DNA from: WHSW01 sp963740055
GTDB taxonomy: Bacteria; Actinomycetota; Thermoleophilia; Solirubrobacterales; 70-9
Reading direction: 5' to 3'
DNA: 64,000 nt
NCBI GenBank assembly: GCA_963740055.1
Contig: CAVUCL010000001.1
Span: 956,584-1,020,583 of the forward strand
Position 1 is the first letter of the stretch. Every line of letters begins with the position of its first letter. Positions 47,246-55,650 of this stretch are shown one piece after another. A program made the position numbers and the translations under genes. The notes below the pieces were generated by a model that did not search any database, was not told the DNA's origin, and saw only the letters and a program-made list of their open reading frames with translations.

Positions 47246-47552
47246 CAGCTCGACGCGGCCATCGGCCGCGCAGTGCGAGCAGCAGGAGAATTCGAACCAG
47301 CTCGTTGCTACCGCGCGCTCCGCAAGTTAGTGGACACCGCGGCCAGCCAATCGTGCCAGCGCTTCCTCATTCTCGGTTTCGACCTCCGTGGTCGCCGACA
47401 CCGAGGACAGCGACAAGGACCACGCGCAGCGAACGTCCAGAAGGCCTGAGGCGATCAGTCGATTCTGCAGTCCGGCGCCGCGCACCTGCTCGCTCAGGCC
47501 GGATCTGCGGGCTGCTGACAAAGGCGATTAGAGGCGCATTCGCTCGACGATT
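47246..47552. other. intergenic, no gene seen
   Basis: No convincing coding frame on either strand. Ends in the first copy of the dispersed repeat. Confidence 0.4.
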
Positions 47553-47609
47553 CGTGCGTCGTAGCGAGAAACGAATCGGGTCACGTATTGGATCTCGCTA
47601 CGACGCACG
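47553..47609. repeat. dispersed repeat, copy 1 (inverted pair)
   Basis: CGTGCGTCGTAGCGAGA at 47553-47569 and its exact reverse complement at 47593-47609, with 23 bp between (ending ACGTATTGGA). The same 17-mer recurs at 48164, 55472, and in reverse at 61808 and 63983. The 12 bp before it (CGCTCGACGATT) also recur at 48153. Confidence 0.75.
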
Positions 47610-47667
47610 GGCCAGGCACGGTGAAGTACCGATTTGCATGGAAAGCGCAACATCCATAAGCGCGTGA

Positions 47668-47673
47668 TTAGCT
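47668..47673 (+). promoter_or_regulatory. -10 element for a leaderless mRNA
   Basis: TTAGCT with TGA before it, seven bases, then ATG 47681. Confidence 0.5.
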
Positions 47674-47680
47674 GTCGGGG

Positions 47681-48094
47681 ATGCCTAAGCGCCTGCTGAT
47701 AGCTGCCGGCGAGGCCGCTGACAGAGCGGACGCGCTGCCATTCGGAGTCCCCGAACTCATCGAGGCGGCAGATGAGGTCCTCGTTATCACCCCGGCCCTA
47801 CCGACTCGCTTCGAGTGGCTCGCGTCGGCTACCGACAAGGCACGCGAGCAGGCGGATGTGCGGCTTCGAGAGGTTCTCACCCAAATCGAAGAGCTAGGCG
47901 CTGAGGCCGATGGTGAGGTTGGAGCGGATGACCCGATGCTTGCGTTCGAGGACGCGCTTCGGGGATTTCCGGCCGATCACATCCTGGTGGGCCTTCGTTC
48001 AGCGGATCATGCCGGCTGGCAGGAGCGCGGTCTGTTGGATCAGTTATTGGAGCGCTTCGCGCGCCCGGTCACGGTCTTCTCGCTCGGCGACTAG
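47681..48094 (+). CDS. Universal stress protein-like small protein
   Basis: 137 residues. MPKRLLIAAGEAADRADALP, VLVITPALPTRFEWLAS and the end of the fold FPADHILVGLRSADHAGW ... RPVTVFSL match a Usp-related alpha/beta family. It lacks the usual C-terminal GxxGxxxxG(S/T) ATP loop, so it may not bind ATP. It is bracketed by two inward-facing 17-nt repeat ends. Confidence 0.68.
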   Translation: MPKRLLIAAGEAADRADALPFGVPELIEAADEVLVITPALPTRFEWLASATDKAREQADVRLREVLTQIEELGAEADGEVGADDPMLAFEDALRGFPADHILVGLRSADHAGWQERGLLDQLLERFARPVTVFSLGD

Positions 48095-48152
48095 CGGTCT
48101 AGGCCGCTTTGGACGAAAAGCGATAGCCGGCGATCAGGCCGCTAGGCGTACT

Positions 48153-48244
48153 CGCTCGACGATCCGTGCGTCGTAGCGAGAAACGAATCGGGCCCCCGCT
48201 ATGTCCCTCACTACCACGCCGGAGCCCTCCGTTTGGAGGGCTTT
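48153..48244. repeat. dispersed repeat, copy 2, with tRNA-like tail and terminator
   Basis: CGCTCGACGATC, then the 17-mer CGTGCGTCGTAGCGAGA (48164-48180), then CGAATCGGGCCCCCGCTAT (the last ten bases equal the end of tRNA-fMet), then AGCCCTCC-GTTT-GGAGGGCT with TTC. It matches copy 1 for its first 40 bp and copy 3 for most of its length. Confidence 0.72.
48223..48244 (+). terminator. terminator within repeat copy 2
   Basis: AGCCCTCC-GTTT-GGAGGGCT followed by TTC, downstream of the Usp-like gene. Confidence 0.6.
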
Positions 48245-48348
48245 CGCGCGTAGAGCGGATGTTCGCGGCACTTCGCCCGAAACGTGTACCTATGGCACGG
48301 CAACAACGCCTGCTACACGACTGACATGGGGCGGGAGACAACGGCTAG

Positions 48349-48381
48349 GCCCGCCGGGTGCGAAGTTCGCACCCGGCGGGC
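48349..48381. terminator. long GC-rich hairpin after the sugar transport operon
   Basis: GCCCGCCGGGTGC and GCACCCGGCGGGC pair perfectly around GAAGTTC. No T-run on either side, so it may be a stability or weak termination structure for the minus-strand operon. Confidence 0.5.
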
Positions 48382-48406
48382 TCTGCCACTCCGAGAGAGA
48401 GGAGAT

Positions 48407-49459
48407 CTAGTTGAACGCGTACTGCTCGTAGTCGTCGACGTTGTCCTGCGTGACAACGGCGGCGGGAACGATGGTCTGGCGCGGGACCTCCGGCGGGACG
48501 AGCTCCGGGAAGCCCTCCCCGATCGCGATCAGGCGCGCCATGTTCACGGCGGACGCCGCCATTGCGGGGTTGTAAAGGAAGGTCGCCCGGTAGAGGCCGC
48601 CCTCCTTGATCTGGTCCATCGCCGCCTGCGAGCCACCGACACCGGTGAGGAACATCTCGTCCTCGCGGCCGGCGTTCTGGATCGCGGCGACGACGCCCTG
48701 GGCCATGTCGTCGTCATGGGTGTACACGGCGTCGATGTCGTCCTCGGCGTTGAGGATCGTCTCCATCACCTCTAGACCCGTGTCCGGGTTGAAGTCACCC
48801 GGCTGCTGGGCGACGATCTCGATCCCGCCATCCGGGCAGAGCTTCCTCACGGTGTCCTCGAAGCCCTTAGTCCGATCGTTGGTGACCGAGATTCCGGCGA
48901 GGCCCTGGATCTCGACGACGTTGCCCTCGCAGTTGAGCTCCTCCGTGATGTACTCGGCCGCGAGCACGCCGATCTGGTAGTTGTCGCCGAGGATGGTCGC
49001 CGTCGCGGCGTCGGGCTCGGTGAACAGGCGATCGACGTTGATGACCGGGATTCCGGCCTCCTCCGCCTCCTGGGCGACGGGGGTCAGCGCCTCGCCATCC
49101 TGGGGCAGCACCACGAGGGCATCGGGCTCGTCCCCGATCACCTGCTCGATCTGCTGAGCCTGCGAGTCGGCGTCGGCCGCCTCGAGGAGTTCGAACTCGA
49201 CGTCGTCGTACTGGTCGGCCGCCTCCTGGGCGTTCTTCGAGATCGCTCCCAGCCAGCCGTGGTCCGTCGGCGGCACGCTGGCGACGATCCGGACGGTCTC
49301 GCCGGTTCCGCCATCGGTGCCTTCGGCCTCGGTGCCTTCGGCCCCAGTGCCGGCTTGCTCGGTCACGGTGGTGGTCTCTTCACCGCCACCGCAGGCGGCG
49401 ATCACGAGCGCGAGCAGCGCCGTGGCGCCGACCATGATGAGTAGTCGCTTAGGCGACAT
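48407..49459 (-). CDS. Sugar ABC transporter substrate-binding lipoprotein (RbsB-like)
   Basis: 350 residues from ATG 49459, with GGAGGAGAGG upstream. Lipoprotein signal LLIMVGATALLALVIAACGG. The periplasmic-binding-type fold has DHGWLGAISKNAQEAADQY, ALVVLPQDGEALTPVAQEAE, VINVDRLF and YTHDDDMAQGVVAAIQNAG, typical of RbsB/XylF-like proteins. Last gene of the operon. Likely binds a pentose, hexose or inositol. Confidence 0.9.
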   Translation of the reverse strand: MSPKRLLIMVGATALLALVIAACGGGEETTTVTEQAGTGAEGTEAEGTDGGTGETVRIVASVPPTDHGWLGAISKNAQEAADQYDDVEFELLEAADADSQAQQIEQVIGDEPDALVVLPQDGEALTPVAQEAEEAGIPVINVDRLFTEPDAATATILGDNYQIGVLAAEYITEELNCEGNVVEIQGLAGISVTNDRTKGFEDTVRKLCPDGGIEIVAQQPGDFNPDTGLEVMETILNAEDDIDAVYTHDDDMAQGVVAAIQNAGREDEMFLTGVGGSQAAMDQIKEGGLYRATFLYNPAMAASAVNMARLIAIGEGFPELVPPEVPRQTIVPAAVVTQDNVDDYEQYAFN

Positions 49460-49513
49460 GTACCTCTCCTCCTCTGGTTGGACGATTCGGGTGTTTCTGA
49501 TCAAAGTTTGGGA

Positions 49514-50500
49514 TCACAGACGCGCCTCCGGCCTTTGCAGGAGCACGGCTCCGAGGACGATCGCGCCCTTGGTCACCTGCTGGATCTCCGTCGAGAGGTT
49601 CATCTGCGTCATCAAGTTGAAGATGAGCGCGAAGGTGAGGACGCCGAGGAAGGTGCCGACGATCGTCGCCCGGCCACCGGCGAGGCTGGTCCCGCCGATG
49701 ACGACGGCGCCAATCGCGTCGAGCTCGTAGAGGTTGCCGCTCACCGGCGAGGCGCTGCCGAGCCGTGCGCAGAGCAGGATCGTCGCGATTCCCGCGAGCA
49801 CCCCGGAGAGGACGTAGACGCTGAAGATGATCTTTCGCACCGGTACGCCGGCGATCCGCGCGGCCTCGCGGTTACCGCCGACGGCGACTACGTAGCGGCC
49901 ATAGCTCGTGCGGTTGAGCAGGATCCAGCCGGCGATCGTGATCCCGACGAAGACGAAGACCGAGACCGGGATGCCGATGATCTCGCCGGTGCCGAACCAG
50001 CGCAGGCTGAACGGGGCCGGGTCGCCGAAGTTGCCGCCGTTGAGGTTCTGCAGGTTGACCGGGAGCTTGTCGTTGAGCAGCAGGGCGAGGCCCTTGCCGA
50101 TCGAGAACATCGCCAGCGTCGCGATGAACGGCACGACCCGGCCCCAGGCGATCGCGGTCGCGTTGATCGTCCCGAGCAGCGTTGCGAAGCCGATCGCGCC
50201 CGCGAAGAACAGGAGGCTGCCGCCGCCGGGCTCAACGAGGACGCCACCCGCGACTCCGGCTGCGGCGACCATCGAGCCGACCGAAAGGTCGATGCCCGCG
50301 GTCGCGATCACGAAGGTCATCCCGATCGCGAGCACGCCGATCACGCTCGCCTGGGTCAGGACGGTCTGCATGTTGTCCCAGCCGGCGAACCCGGGCTCGA
50401 GGATGGCGCCGACGACGATCAGCGCGATGACGACGAAGAACAGCGCCCACTCCTGCAGCTCCAGCCCGCGCAGGCGACCCAATGCGGTGGCCTTGTTCAC
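49514..50500 (-). CDS. Sugar ABC transporter permease (RbsC-like)
   Basis: 328 residues, ~8-10 membrane helices. Includes IDLSVGSMVAAAGVAGGVLV and the late ELDAIGAVVIGGTSLAGGRATIVG, the RbsC/XylH signature. GTG 50500 overlaps the ATPase stop (GTGA), so it is coupled to it. Works with the neighbouring ATPase and binding protein in the membrane. Confidence 0.92.
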   Translation of the reverse strand: MNKATALGRLRGLELQEWALFFVVIALIVVGAILEPGFAGWDNMQTVLTQASVIGVLAIGMTFVIATAGIDLSVGSMVAAAGVAGGVLVEPGGGSLLFFAGAIGFATLLGTINATAIAWGRVVPFIATLAMFSIGKGLALLLNDKLPVNLQNLNGGNFGDPAPFSLRWFGTGEIIGIPVSVFVFVGITIAGWILLNRTSYGRYVVAVGGNREAARIAGVPVRKIIFSVYVLSGVLAGIATILLCARLGSASPVSGNLYELDAIGAVVIGGTSLAGGRATIVGTFLGVLTFALIFNLMTQMNLSTEIQQVTKGAIVLGAVLLQRPEARL

Positions 50501-52029
50501 ACAACCTCCTCGACCAGATCCGGTGTTTCCGTGGGCGCGACCGCATGGCGCAGGAGCTCGCGCTCCGTCGCCTTCGCACCCTCGACCTCGGCGACGATCT
50601 CGCCCTCGCGCATGACCAGGATCCGGGTCGCGATCCCGACCAGCTCACCGAGCTCCGACGAGACGACCACCACCCCGATCCCGTTTGCCGCGAGCTTGGA
50701 GATCACCCGGTAGAGCTCCGCTTTGGTGGCAACATCGACGCCTCGGGTGGGCTCGTCGAGCAGGAGCACGCGACAGTGGCGAAGCAGCCACCGTGCGAGG
50801 ACCACCTTCTGCTGATTTCCGCCGGAGAGCTCCCCCGCATCGCGGTCGGGGTCGGCTGGAACGGTCTTGAGGGCTTGCAGCTGCTCGCTGGCGGCGGTGC
50901 GCTCCTCGCGCACGTTGAGGATCCCGTGCATGAAGCGGCCGAGGTCGGCGAGGCTGACGTTCTTGGTCAGGCTCCACTCGAGCAGGAGTCCCTGGGACTT
51001 GCGGTCCTCGGGGGCCAATCCGAGCCCTGCGGCGATCGCCCGGTCGGGCCGGTTGGGCGGTAGGCGCTTGCCCTCGATCCGCACCTCGCCCTCGTCGAGG
51101 GGGTCTACGCCGTAAATCGCGCGAAGGAGCTCGGACCGCCCCGAGCCGACCAACCCGCCGATCCCGAGTACCTCCCCGGCATGGACCTGGAATGAGACAT
51201 CCCGCACCTCGGGCAGGCTGCGGATCCCCTGCGCGTCGAGCAGGACCTCGCCGTTGCCTGCCGGGCGCGCCGGGTAGAGCTGCTCGACCTTGTAGCCCAC
51301 CATCAGCTCGACGAGATCGTCGGTCGAGGTTGTCGCCGGCAGCCCGGTGGCCGCGGTGCGCCCGTCGGTGAGCACCGTGACGCGGTCGCCGATGCGGCGG
51401 ATCTCGTCGAGGCGGTGGGAGATGTAGACGACGCCGACGCCCTCGTCGGTGAGCCGGCGAACGACGCCGAAGAGGGTCTCGATCTCGCCCTCGTCGAGGA
51501 TCGCGGAGGGCTCGTCCATGACCAGCAGACGCACGTCGTGCGAGAGGGCGCGCGCGATCGAGACGATCTGCTGCGCCGCCGGGCGCAGAGCCTTAATCCG
51601 TGCCCGTGGCGAGATCGCGCCGTGGCCGAGTCGCTCGAGCAGCGCCTGGGAGTCGCGGCGCATGCGCTCGAGGTCGAGCAGCGGCCCGCGCCGGGGCTCG
51701 TGGGCGAGGAAGATCGACTGCGCGACGGTCAGGTCCTCGACCAGGTCGAGCTCCTGGTAGATCGTGGCCACCCCGCGGCGCAGGGAACCGGCCGGGTCGC
51801 CGGCGGGAAGCGGCTCGCCGGCGAGCAGGATCTCACCAGAGGTCGGCTCGACCGCTCCCGAGACGCATTTGATCAGGGTCGACTTGCCGGCGCCGTTGGG
51901 CCCGAGCAGGCAGTGGACCTCGCGCTCGCGCACGTCGAAGTCGACCCCGGACAGGGCCTTGACTCCGGGGAACTCCTTGGTCAGCCCGCGGACCTCGAGG
52001 ATCTTCTTCGCGTCCGGCTTCGGCGACAT
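50497..52029 (-). CDS. Sugar ABC transporter ATP-binding protein (RbsA/XylG-like)
   Basis: 510 residues, two fused ABC domains. First Walker A GPNGAGKS, a degenerate first signature (RPAAQQIVSIARAL) as usual in RbsA, then a second domain with LVGSGRSELL and signature LSGGNQQKVVLARWL. ATG 52029 overlaps the isomerase stop (TGATG); a GTG at 52032 is also possible. Powers the adjoining permease. Confidence 0.92.
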   Translation of the reverse strand: MSPKPDAKKILEVRGLTKEFPGVKALSGVDFDVREREVHCLLGPNGAGKSTLIKCVSGAVEPTSGEILLAGEPLPAGDPAGSLRRGVATIYQELDLVEDLTVAQSIFLAHEPRRGPLLDLERMRRDSQALLERLGHGAISPRARIKALRPAAQQIVSIARALSHDVRLLVMDEPSAILDEGEIETLFGVVRRLTDEGVGVVYISHRLDEIRRIGDRVTVLTDGRTAATGLPATTSTDDLVELMVGYKVEQLYPARPAGNGEVLLDAQGIRSLPEVRDVSFQVHAGEVLGIGGLVGSGRSELLRAIYGVDPLDEGEVRIEGKRLPPNRPDRAIAAGLGLAPEDRKSQGLLLEWSLTKNVSLADLGRFMHGILNVREERTAASEQLQALKTVPADPDRDAGELSGGNQQKVVLARWLLRHCRVLLLDEPTRGVDVATKAELYRVISKLAANGIGVVVVSSELGELVGIATRILVMREGEIVAEVEGAKATERELLRHAVAPTETPDLVEEVV

Positions 52030-52952
52030 CACCCGACCACCAGCGGCCGCAGGTTGTTGTGGGCGATCACGAGTCCCTGCTCGACCTTCTCCGGGGTGCC
52101 GCCCCAGACCGGGTCCTCGTGCTCAACTGAGAGCACGCCCTCGAAGCCGCCCTCGTAGAGAGTATCCACGTACTGGGGGAAATCGACCTGGCCGAGCCCC
52201 GGAATCCGGTAGCGCCACCAGCCCATGTCCCACGGGTTCTCCTCGCGGGTGGCGGTGCGGCCGAAGAACCCGTAGCGATTGCGCTCGACGGGGAACGTCT
52301 CCGCGTCCTTCGCGTGGGCGTGGATCACGCGGCCCACGTGCGGGCGCAGCGCCTCCACCGGGTCGATTCCCAGCCAGAGCAGGTGAGAGGGATCGAAGTT
52401 GAGGTAGAGGCCGAGCCCGAACATCCACTCCCAGAGCTCCGGCGAGTACGCGAGGTTGCCGGGGTAGCCGTCCGGGTGCCAGCCCTCCATCACGCAGTTC
52501 TCGATCATCAGCTTCACACCGCGCTCGCCGGCGTAGTCGACGAGCGGCGCGAACACCCGCTCGGCCTCGCGCAGGTTCTCTGCGACGCTGCGGCCCGGGT
52601 CGCGGCCGATGAACGTGCCGACCGGAACGCCCCCGAGCTCGGCGGCCGCGTCGATGCACGCGCGCACGTGAGCGTTGATGGCCTCGCGCACTGGGCCCTC
52701 CGGGTGGAGGTTGTTGTCGTAGTAGGCGAGGGCCGAGAGCGTGAGCCCGCTCGTCTCCAGCGCCGAGCGGACGCGGTCGGCTTCGGTTGAGTCGAAGTTG
52801 TCGGCGGCGATGTGAGAGGCGGTAAACGGGCGATCGCCCAGCGTTGGCCAGGCGGCAAGCTCGAGCGCCTCGTATTCGTGCCCACCCGCCCAGGCGGCGA
52901 TCTCCTCGAGCGGGCGATCCGGCATGCAGGCGGTCAAGAAGCCGAGCTTCAT
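52029..52952 (-). CDS. Sugar phosphate isomerase/epimerase-like TIM barrel
   Basis: 307 residues. AP-endonuclease-2-fold family (IolE/IolI-like): MKLGFLTACMPDRPLEEIAA, GVKLMIENCVMEGW, LYLNFDPSHLLWLGIDPVEA, IHAHAKDAETF and GVLSVEHEDPVWGG supply the metal and sugar ligands. Start overlaps the upstream dehydrogenase stop as ATGA. Likely isomerises the product made by the dehydrogenase. Confidence 0.87.
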   Translation of the reverse strand: MKLGFLTACMPDRPLEEIAAWAGGHEYEALELAAWPTLGDRPFTASHIAADNFDSTEADRVRSALETSGLTLSALAYYDNNLHPEGPVREAINAHVRACIDAAAELGGVPVGTFIGRDPGRSVAENLREAERVFAPLVDYAGERGVKLMIENCVMEGWHPDGYPGNLAYSPELWEWMFGLGLYLNFDPSHLLWLGIDPVEALRPHVGRVIHAHAKDAETFPVERNRYGFFGRTATREENPWDMGWWRYRIPGLGQVDFPQYVDTLYEGGFEGVLSVEHEDPVWGGTPEKVEQGLVIAHNNLRPLVVG

Positions 52953-54112
52953 CCCGCTACCTGCACGGCCCCGGGCGCCGGAACCTCGACCCACGTCTGG
53001 TCGAGGGCCGACTCGAGCACCGCGGCGGTGATCTCGGTTGCGCGCAGGCCGTCGCTGAAAACCGGCGTTCCCTCGGGGAGCGCCGCCCCCCGGATCGCGG
53101 CGTAGACGTCGGCGACCATCGCGTCAAAGCAATCCGCATAGCCCTGCGGATGACCCGCCGGCAGCGTCGCCAGCCTGGCCGCGGGCGTGCTCAGCTGTCC
53201 GGGGTCGCGGTAGGAGACCGTCACGCCGTCGCGCCGACCGGCCCAGAGCTGCTCGGGGTTTTCCTGATCGAAGACGAGTGCCTCGTCGGCGCCGTCGAGC
53301 TCGATCCACAGGCGATTCCGCCGCCCCGGCGACACCTGGCTTACGACGACGGAGCCCAGCGCTCCGCGGTCGGTTTCGAAGTGGAGAAGCGCGGCGTCCT
53401 CCGTGTCGACCGGCCTGGCCTCGCCTCCGCCGTTTCCGCGCTCGAAAGCCGGCCGGCCGTCGGCGCGCCGACGTTCAGGCAGCGCCGTGGTGGTGCGCGC
53501 CGACAGGCGCGTGATCCGGTGACCCGAGACGAATTCGACCAGGTCACACCAGTGAGACCCGATGTCCGCGAAGGCGCGCGAGGCTCCGCCGAACTGCTCC
53601 TCGACGCGCCAGTTGTCGTCGTCGGGATGCGAGAGCCAGTCCTGTAGGTAGGTGCCGTGCAACAGGCGCAGCGGGCCGATCGCTCCCTGCGCTACGCGCT
53701 CGCGGGCCTCGCGGACCATCGGGTAGTAGCGGTAGACGAACGGCACCGCCGCCTGGAGGTCGGCGGCGGCGGCGGCTTCGACAAGCGAGCGCGCGCCGGC
53801 GACATCGAGCGCCAGGGGCTTCTCGCAGATGACGTGCTTGCCGGCGTCGAGCGCAGCCTGCGTCAGCGAGACGTGGAGGTGGTTGGGCGTGCAGACATGG
53901 ACGACGTCGATTTCGTCCGACTCGACCAGCGCCTCTGCCGACTCGAAGGCATTCTCGGCGCCAATTCGGTCGGCCGCCGCCTCGGCGCTCTCCGGCGACG
54001 AGGCCGCCGCCCCGGTGACGCGGGCGCCGGCCAGGTGGGCCGAGCGGGCGTGCACCGCACCGATGAATCCCGCACCTGCGATACCGGCGCGAATCTGAGC
54101 CTCACCGCCCAT
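52949..54112 (-). CDS. Gfo/Idh/MocA family oxidoreductase
   Basis: 387 residues from ATG 54112. NAD-binding RAGIAGAGFIGAVHARS, VHVCTPNHLHV, EKPLALDV (active-site Lys) and SRAFADIGSHWCDLVEF mark the family, which oxidises a sugar or inositol alcohol. First gene of a five-gene unit with the isomerase and importer; ROK repressor diverges. Inositol or a rare sugar is a good guess for the substrate, not shown. Confidence 0.9.
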   Translation of the reverse strand: MGGEAQIRAGIAGAGFIGAVHARSAHLAGARVTGAAASSPESAEAAADRIGAENAFESAEALVESDEIDVVHVCTPNHLHVSLTQAALDAGKHVICEKPLALDVAGARSLVEAAAAADLQAAVPFVYRYYPMVREARERVAQGAIGPLRLLHGTYLQDWLSHPDDDNWRVEEQFGGASRAFADIGSHWCDLVEFVSGHRITRLSARTTTALPERRRADGRPAFERGNGGGEARPVDTEDAALLHFETDRGALGSVVVSQVSPGRRNRLWIELDGADEALVFDQENPEQLWAGRRDGVTVSYRDPGQLSTPAARLATLPAGHPQGYADCFDAMVADVYAAIRGAALPEGTPVFSDGLRATEITAAVLESALDQTWVEVPAPGAVQVAG

Positions 54113-54220
54113 GCTTCGCACCCTTTCACACTTATGCTCGATGTCAAGCAAAAGTTAGGTCGTGCTTCGTCAGCCCTTTGGGCAGGTACCAGCCGAAAGG
54201 TCTGCTTTACTCCCCCAAAC
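54113..54220. promoter_or_regulatory. divergent promoter region of the sugar regulon
   Basis: On the minus strand a TTGACA -35 box lies about 35-40 bp upstream of the Gfo/Idh start. The gap holds AT-rich AGCAAAAGT and CTGCTTTACT patches that could be parts of a ROK operator, though no perfect repeat was found. Confidence 0.4.
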
Positions 54221-55435
54221 ATGGCTGACGGAGGCCCCCCAGTCGCCGCCGGATCAATCGCGCCCCAGCCCGGCAGCGCCGGGTCCGTCCTGAGATTAAT
54301 CCGCGAGCGCGGAGGGATGACGCGAGCAGAGCTCGCGCGCCAGACTGGGCTTGCCCGATCGACCGTCACCCAGCGGATCGAGGCGCTGCTCGAGCACGGC
54401 CTCGTCTATGAGTCCGGCGACACGGCCTCGACGGGCGGACGGCCACCCGGGCTACTGGCCTTCAACGACGAATCCGGGATCGTGCTCTGTGCCGACCTCG
54501 GAGCGACCCACTCACGGCTTGCCGCGTGCGATCTCGGTGGTGCGCCGCTCAGCGAGCTCTCAGACGACTTCGACATCGCCCTCGGTCCGACCGAGGTGCT
54601 CGGCTGGGTCCAGGAGCGCTTCGCCGAGTTGCTCGCCGGCCTCGGCCGAAGCGCCGGCGACGTCAGCGGCATCGGAGTTGGTGTGCCCGGACCCGTCGCC
54701 TTCGAGATAGGCCAGCCGACCAACCCGCCGATCATGCCCGGCTGGGATCGATTCTCGATCCCGGGATGGTTCGCCGATCAGTACGCCGCTCCGGTGCTGG
54801 TCGACAACGACGTCAACATCATGGCGCTGGGCGAGCACTGGACCCACTGGCGCGATCGCGAGCACCTGATGTTCATCAAGGTCGGCACCGGTATCGGCTG
54901 CGGGATCGTCGCCAACGGAGCGATTCACCGGGGCGCCAACGGAGCCGCCGGCGACATCGGGCACATCCGGCTCGCTGAACACGACGACGTTCTCTGTCGC
55001 TGCGGCAACACCGGCTGCCTAGAGGCGGTCTCGGGCGGGAGGGCGCTTGCGCAGCGGCTATCCGCGGAGGGCATCAAGGCGACGACCAGCCGGGATGTCG
55101 TTCGCCTTGTGCGCTCGGGCGACCCGCTCGCGATGCGGCTCGTGCGCGAGGCTGGGCGAGATCTGGGCCAGGTGCTCGCCGGCTGCGTCAACTTCTTCAA
55201 CCCCGGCGTGATCGTGATCGGCGGCGACCTCGGGCAGGCCCCCGAGCAACTGCTCGCCGGTGTCCGCGAGGTGACCTTCCGGCGTTCGCTGCCTCTGGCG
55301 ACGGAGGCGCTGCGCATCGTCCCCAGCGGCCTGGGCGACCGAGCCGGCGTGATCGGCGCGGCGATCATGGCCATCGAGCACGTCCTCGCTCCCCATGTGA
55401 TCGACCGCGCCATCGCACGCGGGCTGGCAGCCTGA
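54221..55435 (+). CDS. ROK family transcriptional repressor
   Basis: 404 residues from ATG 54221. Winged HTH GGMTRAELARQTGLARSTVT, then a ROK domain: ADLGATHSRLAACDLGG, the zinc motif CRCGNTGCLE, and VIVIGGDLGQAPEQLL. It diverges from the sugar catabolism operon, so it most likely represses it and is released by the sugar or its phosphate. Followed by repeat copy 3, whose hairpin may end its transcript. Confidence 0.92.
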   Translation: MADGGPPVAAGSIAPQPGSAGSVLRLIRERGGMTRAELARQTGLARSTVTQRIEALLEHGLVYESGDTASTGGRPPGLLAFNDESGIVLCADLGATHSRLAACDLGGAPLSELSDDFDIALGPTEVLGWVQERFAELLAGLGRSAGDVSGIGVGVPGPVAFEIGQPTNPPIMPGWDRFSIPGWFADQYAAPVLVDNDVNIMALGEHWTHWRDREHLMFIKVGTGIGCGIVANGAIHRGANGAAGDIGHIRLAEHDDVLCRCGNTGCLEAVSGGRALAQRLSAEGIKATTSRDVVRLVRSGDPLAMRLVREAGRDLGQVLAGCVNFFNPGVIVIGGDLGQAPEQLLAGVREVTFRRSLPLATEALRIVPSGLGDRAGVIGAAIMAIEHVLAPHVIDRAIARGLAA

Positions 55436-55467
55436 GGCTGGCCCACGACCGACTAGTCAAGGCGCCC

Positions 55468-55554
55468 CATCCGTGCGTCGTAGCGAGAACCGAATCGGGC
55501 CCCCGCTATGTCTCCCACTACCACGCTGGAGCCCTCCGCTTGGAGGGCTTAGCG
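55468..55554. repeat. dispersed repeat, copy 3, with tRNA-like tail and hairpin
   Basis: CGTGCGTCGTAGCGAGA at 55472-55488, then CGAATCGGGCCCCCGCTAT and AGCCCTCC-GCTT-GGAGGGCT. About 86% alike to copy 2 over ~85 bp by eye. Confidence 0.72.
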
Positions 55555-55637
55555 TTCTCGAAGACGTCGGCAACGCCTCGGCGAAGGTCGCGGTGAGTTC
55601 AACCCGCGCCATGATTGCGTCCGCTTCTTCACCGACC

Positions 55638-55643
55638 TATGCT
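55638..55643 (+). promoter_or_regulatory. -10 element for a leaderless mRNA
   Basis: TATGCT followed by seven bases and ATG 55651. Confidence 0.5.
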
Positions 55644-55650
55644 CGCTTCG

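Noticed and set aside
47286..47320. A tRNA T-arm fragment (reverse of GAATTCGAACC)
   Set aside because: Only a TTCGAAT loop-like string is present; the flanks do not pair, so it is not a supportable tRNA remnant.
47541..48244. Integron attC sites or CRISPR repeats
   Set aside because: The 57-bp inverted site is attC-like in size, but lacks the conserved core (GTTRRRY/RYYYAAC) at its ends, and the repeats are too few, unequal and unevenly spaced for CRISPR.
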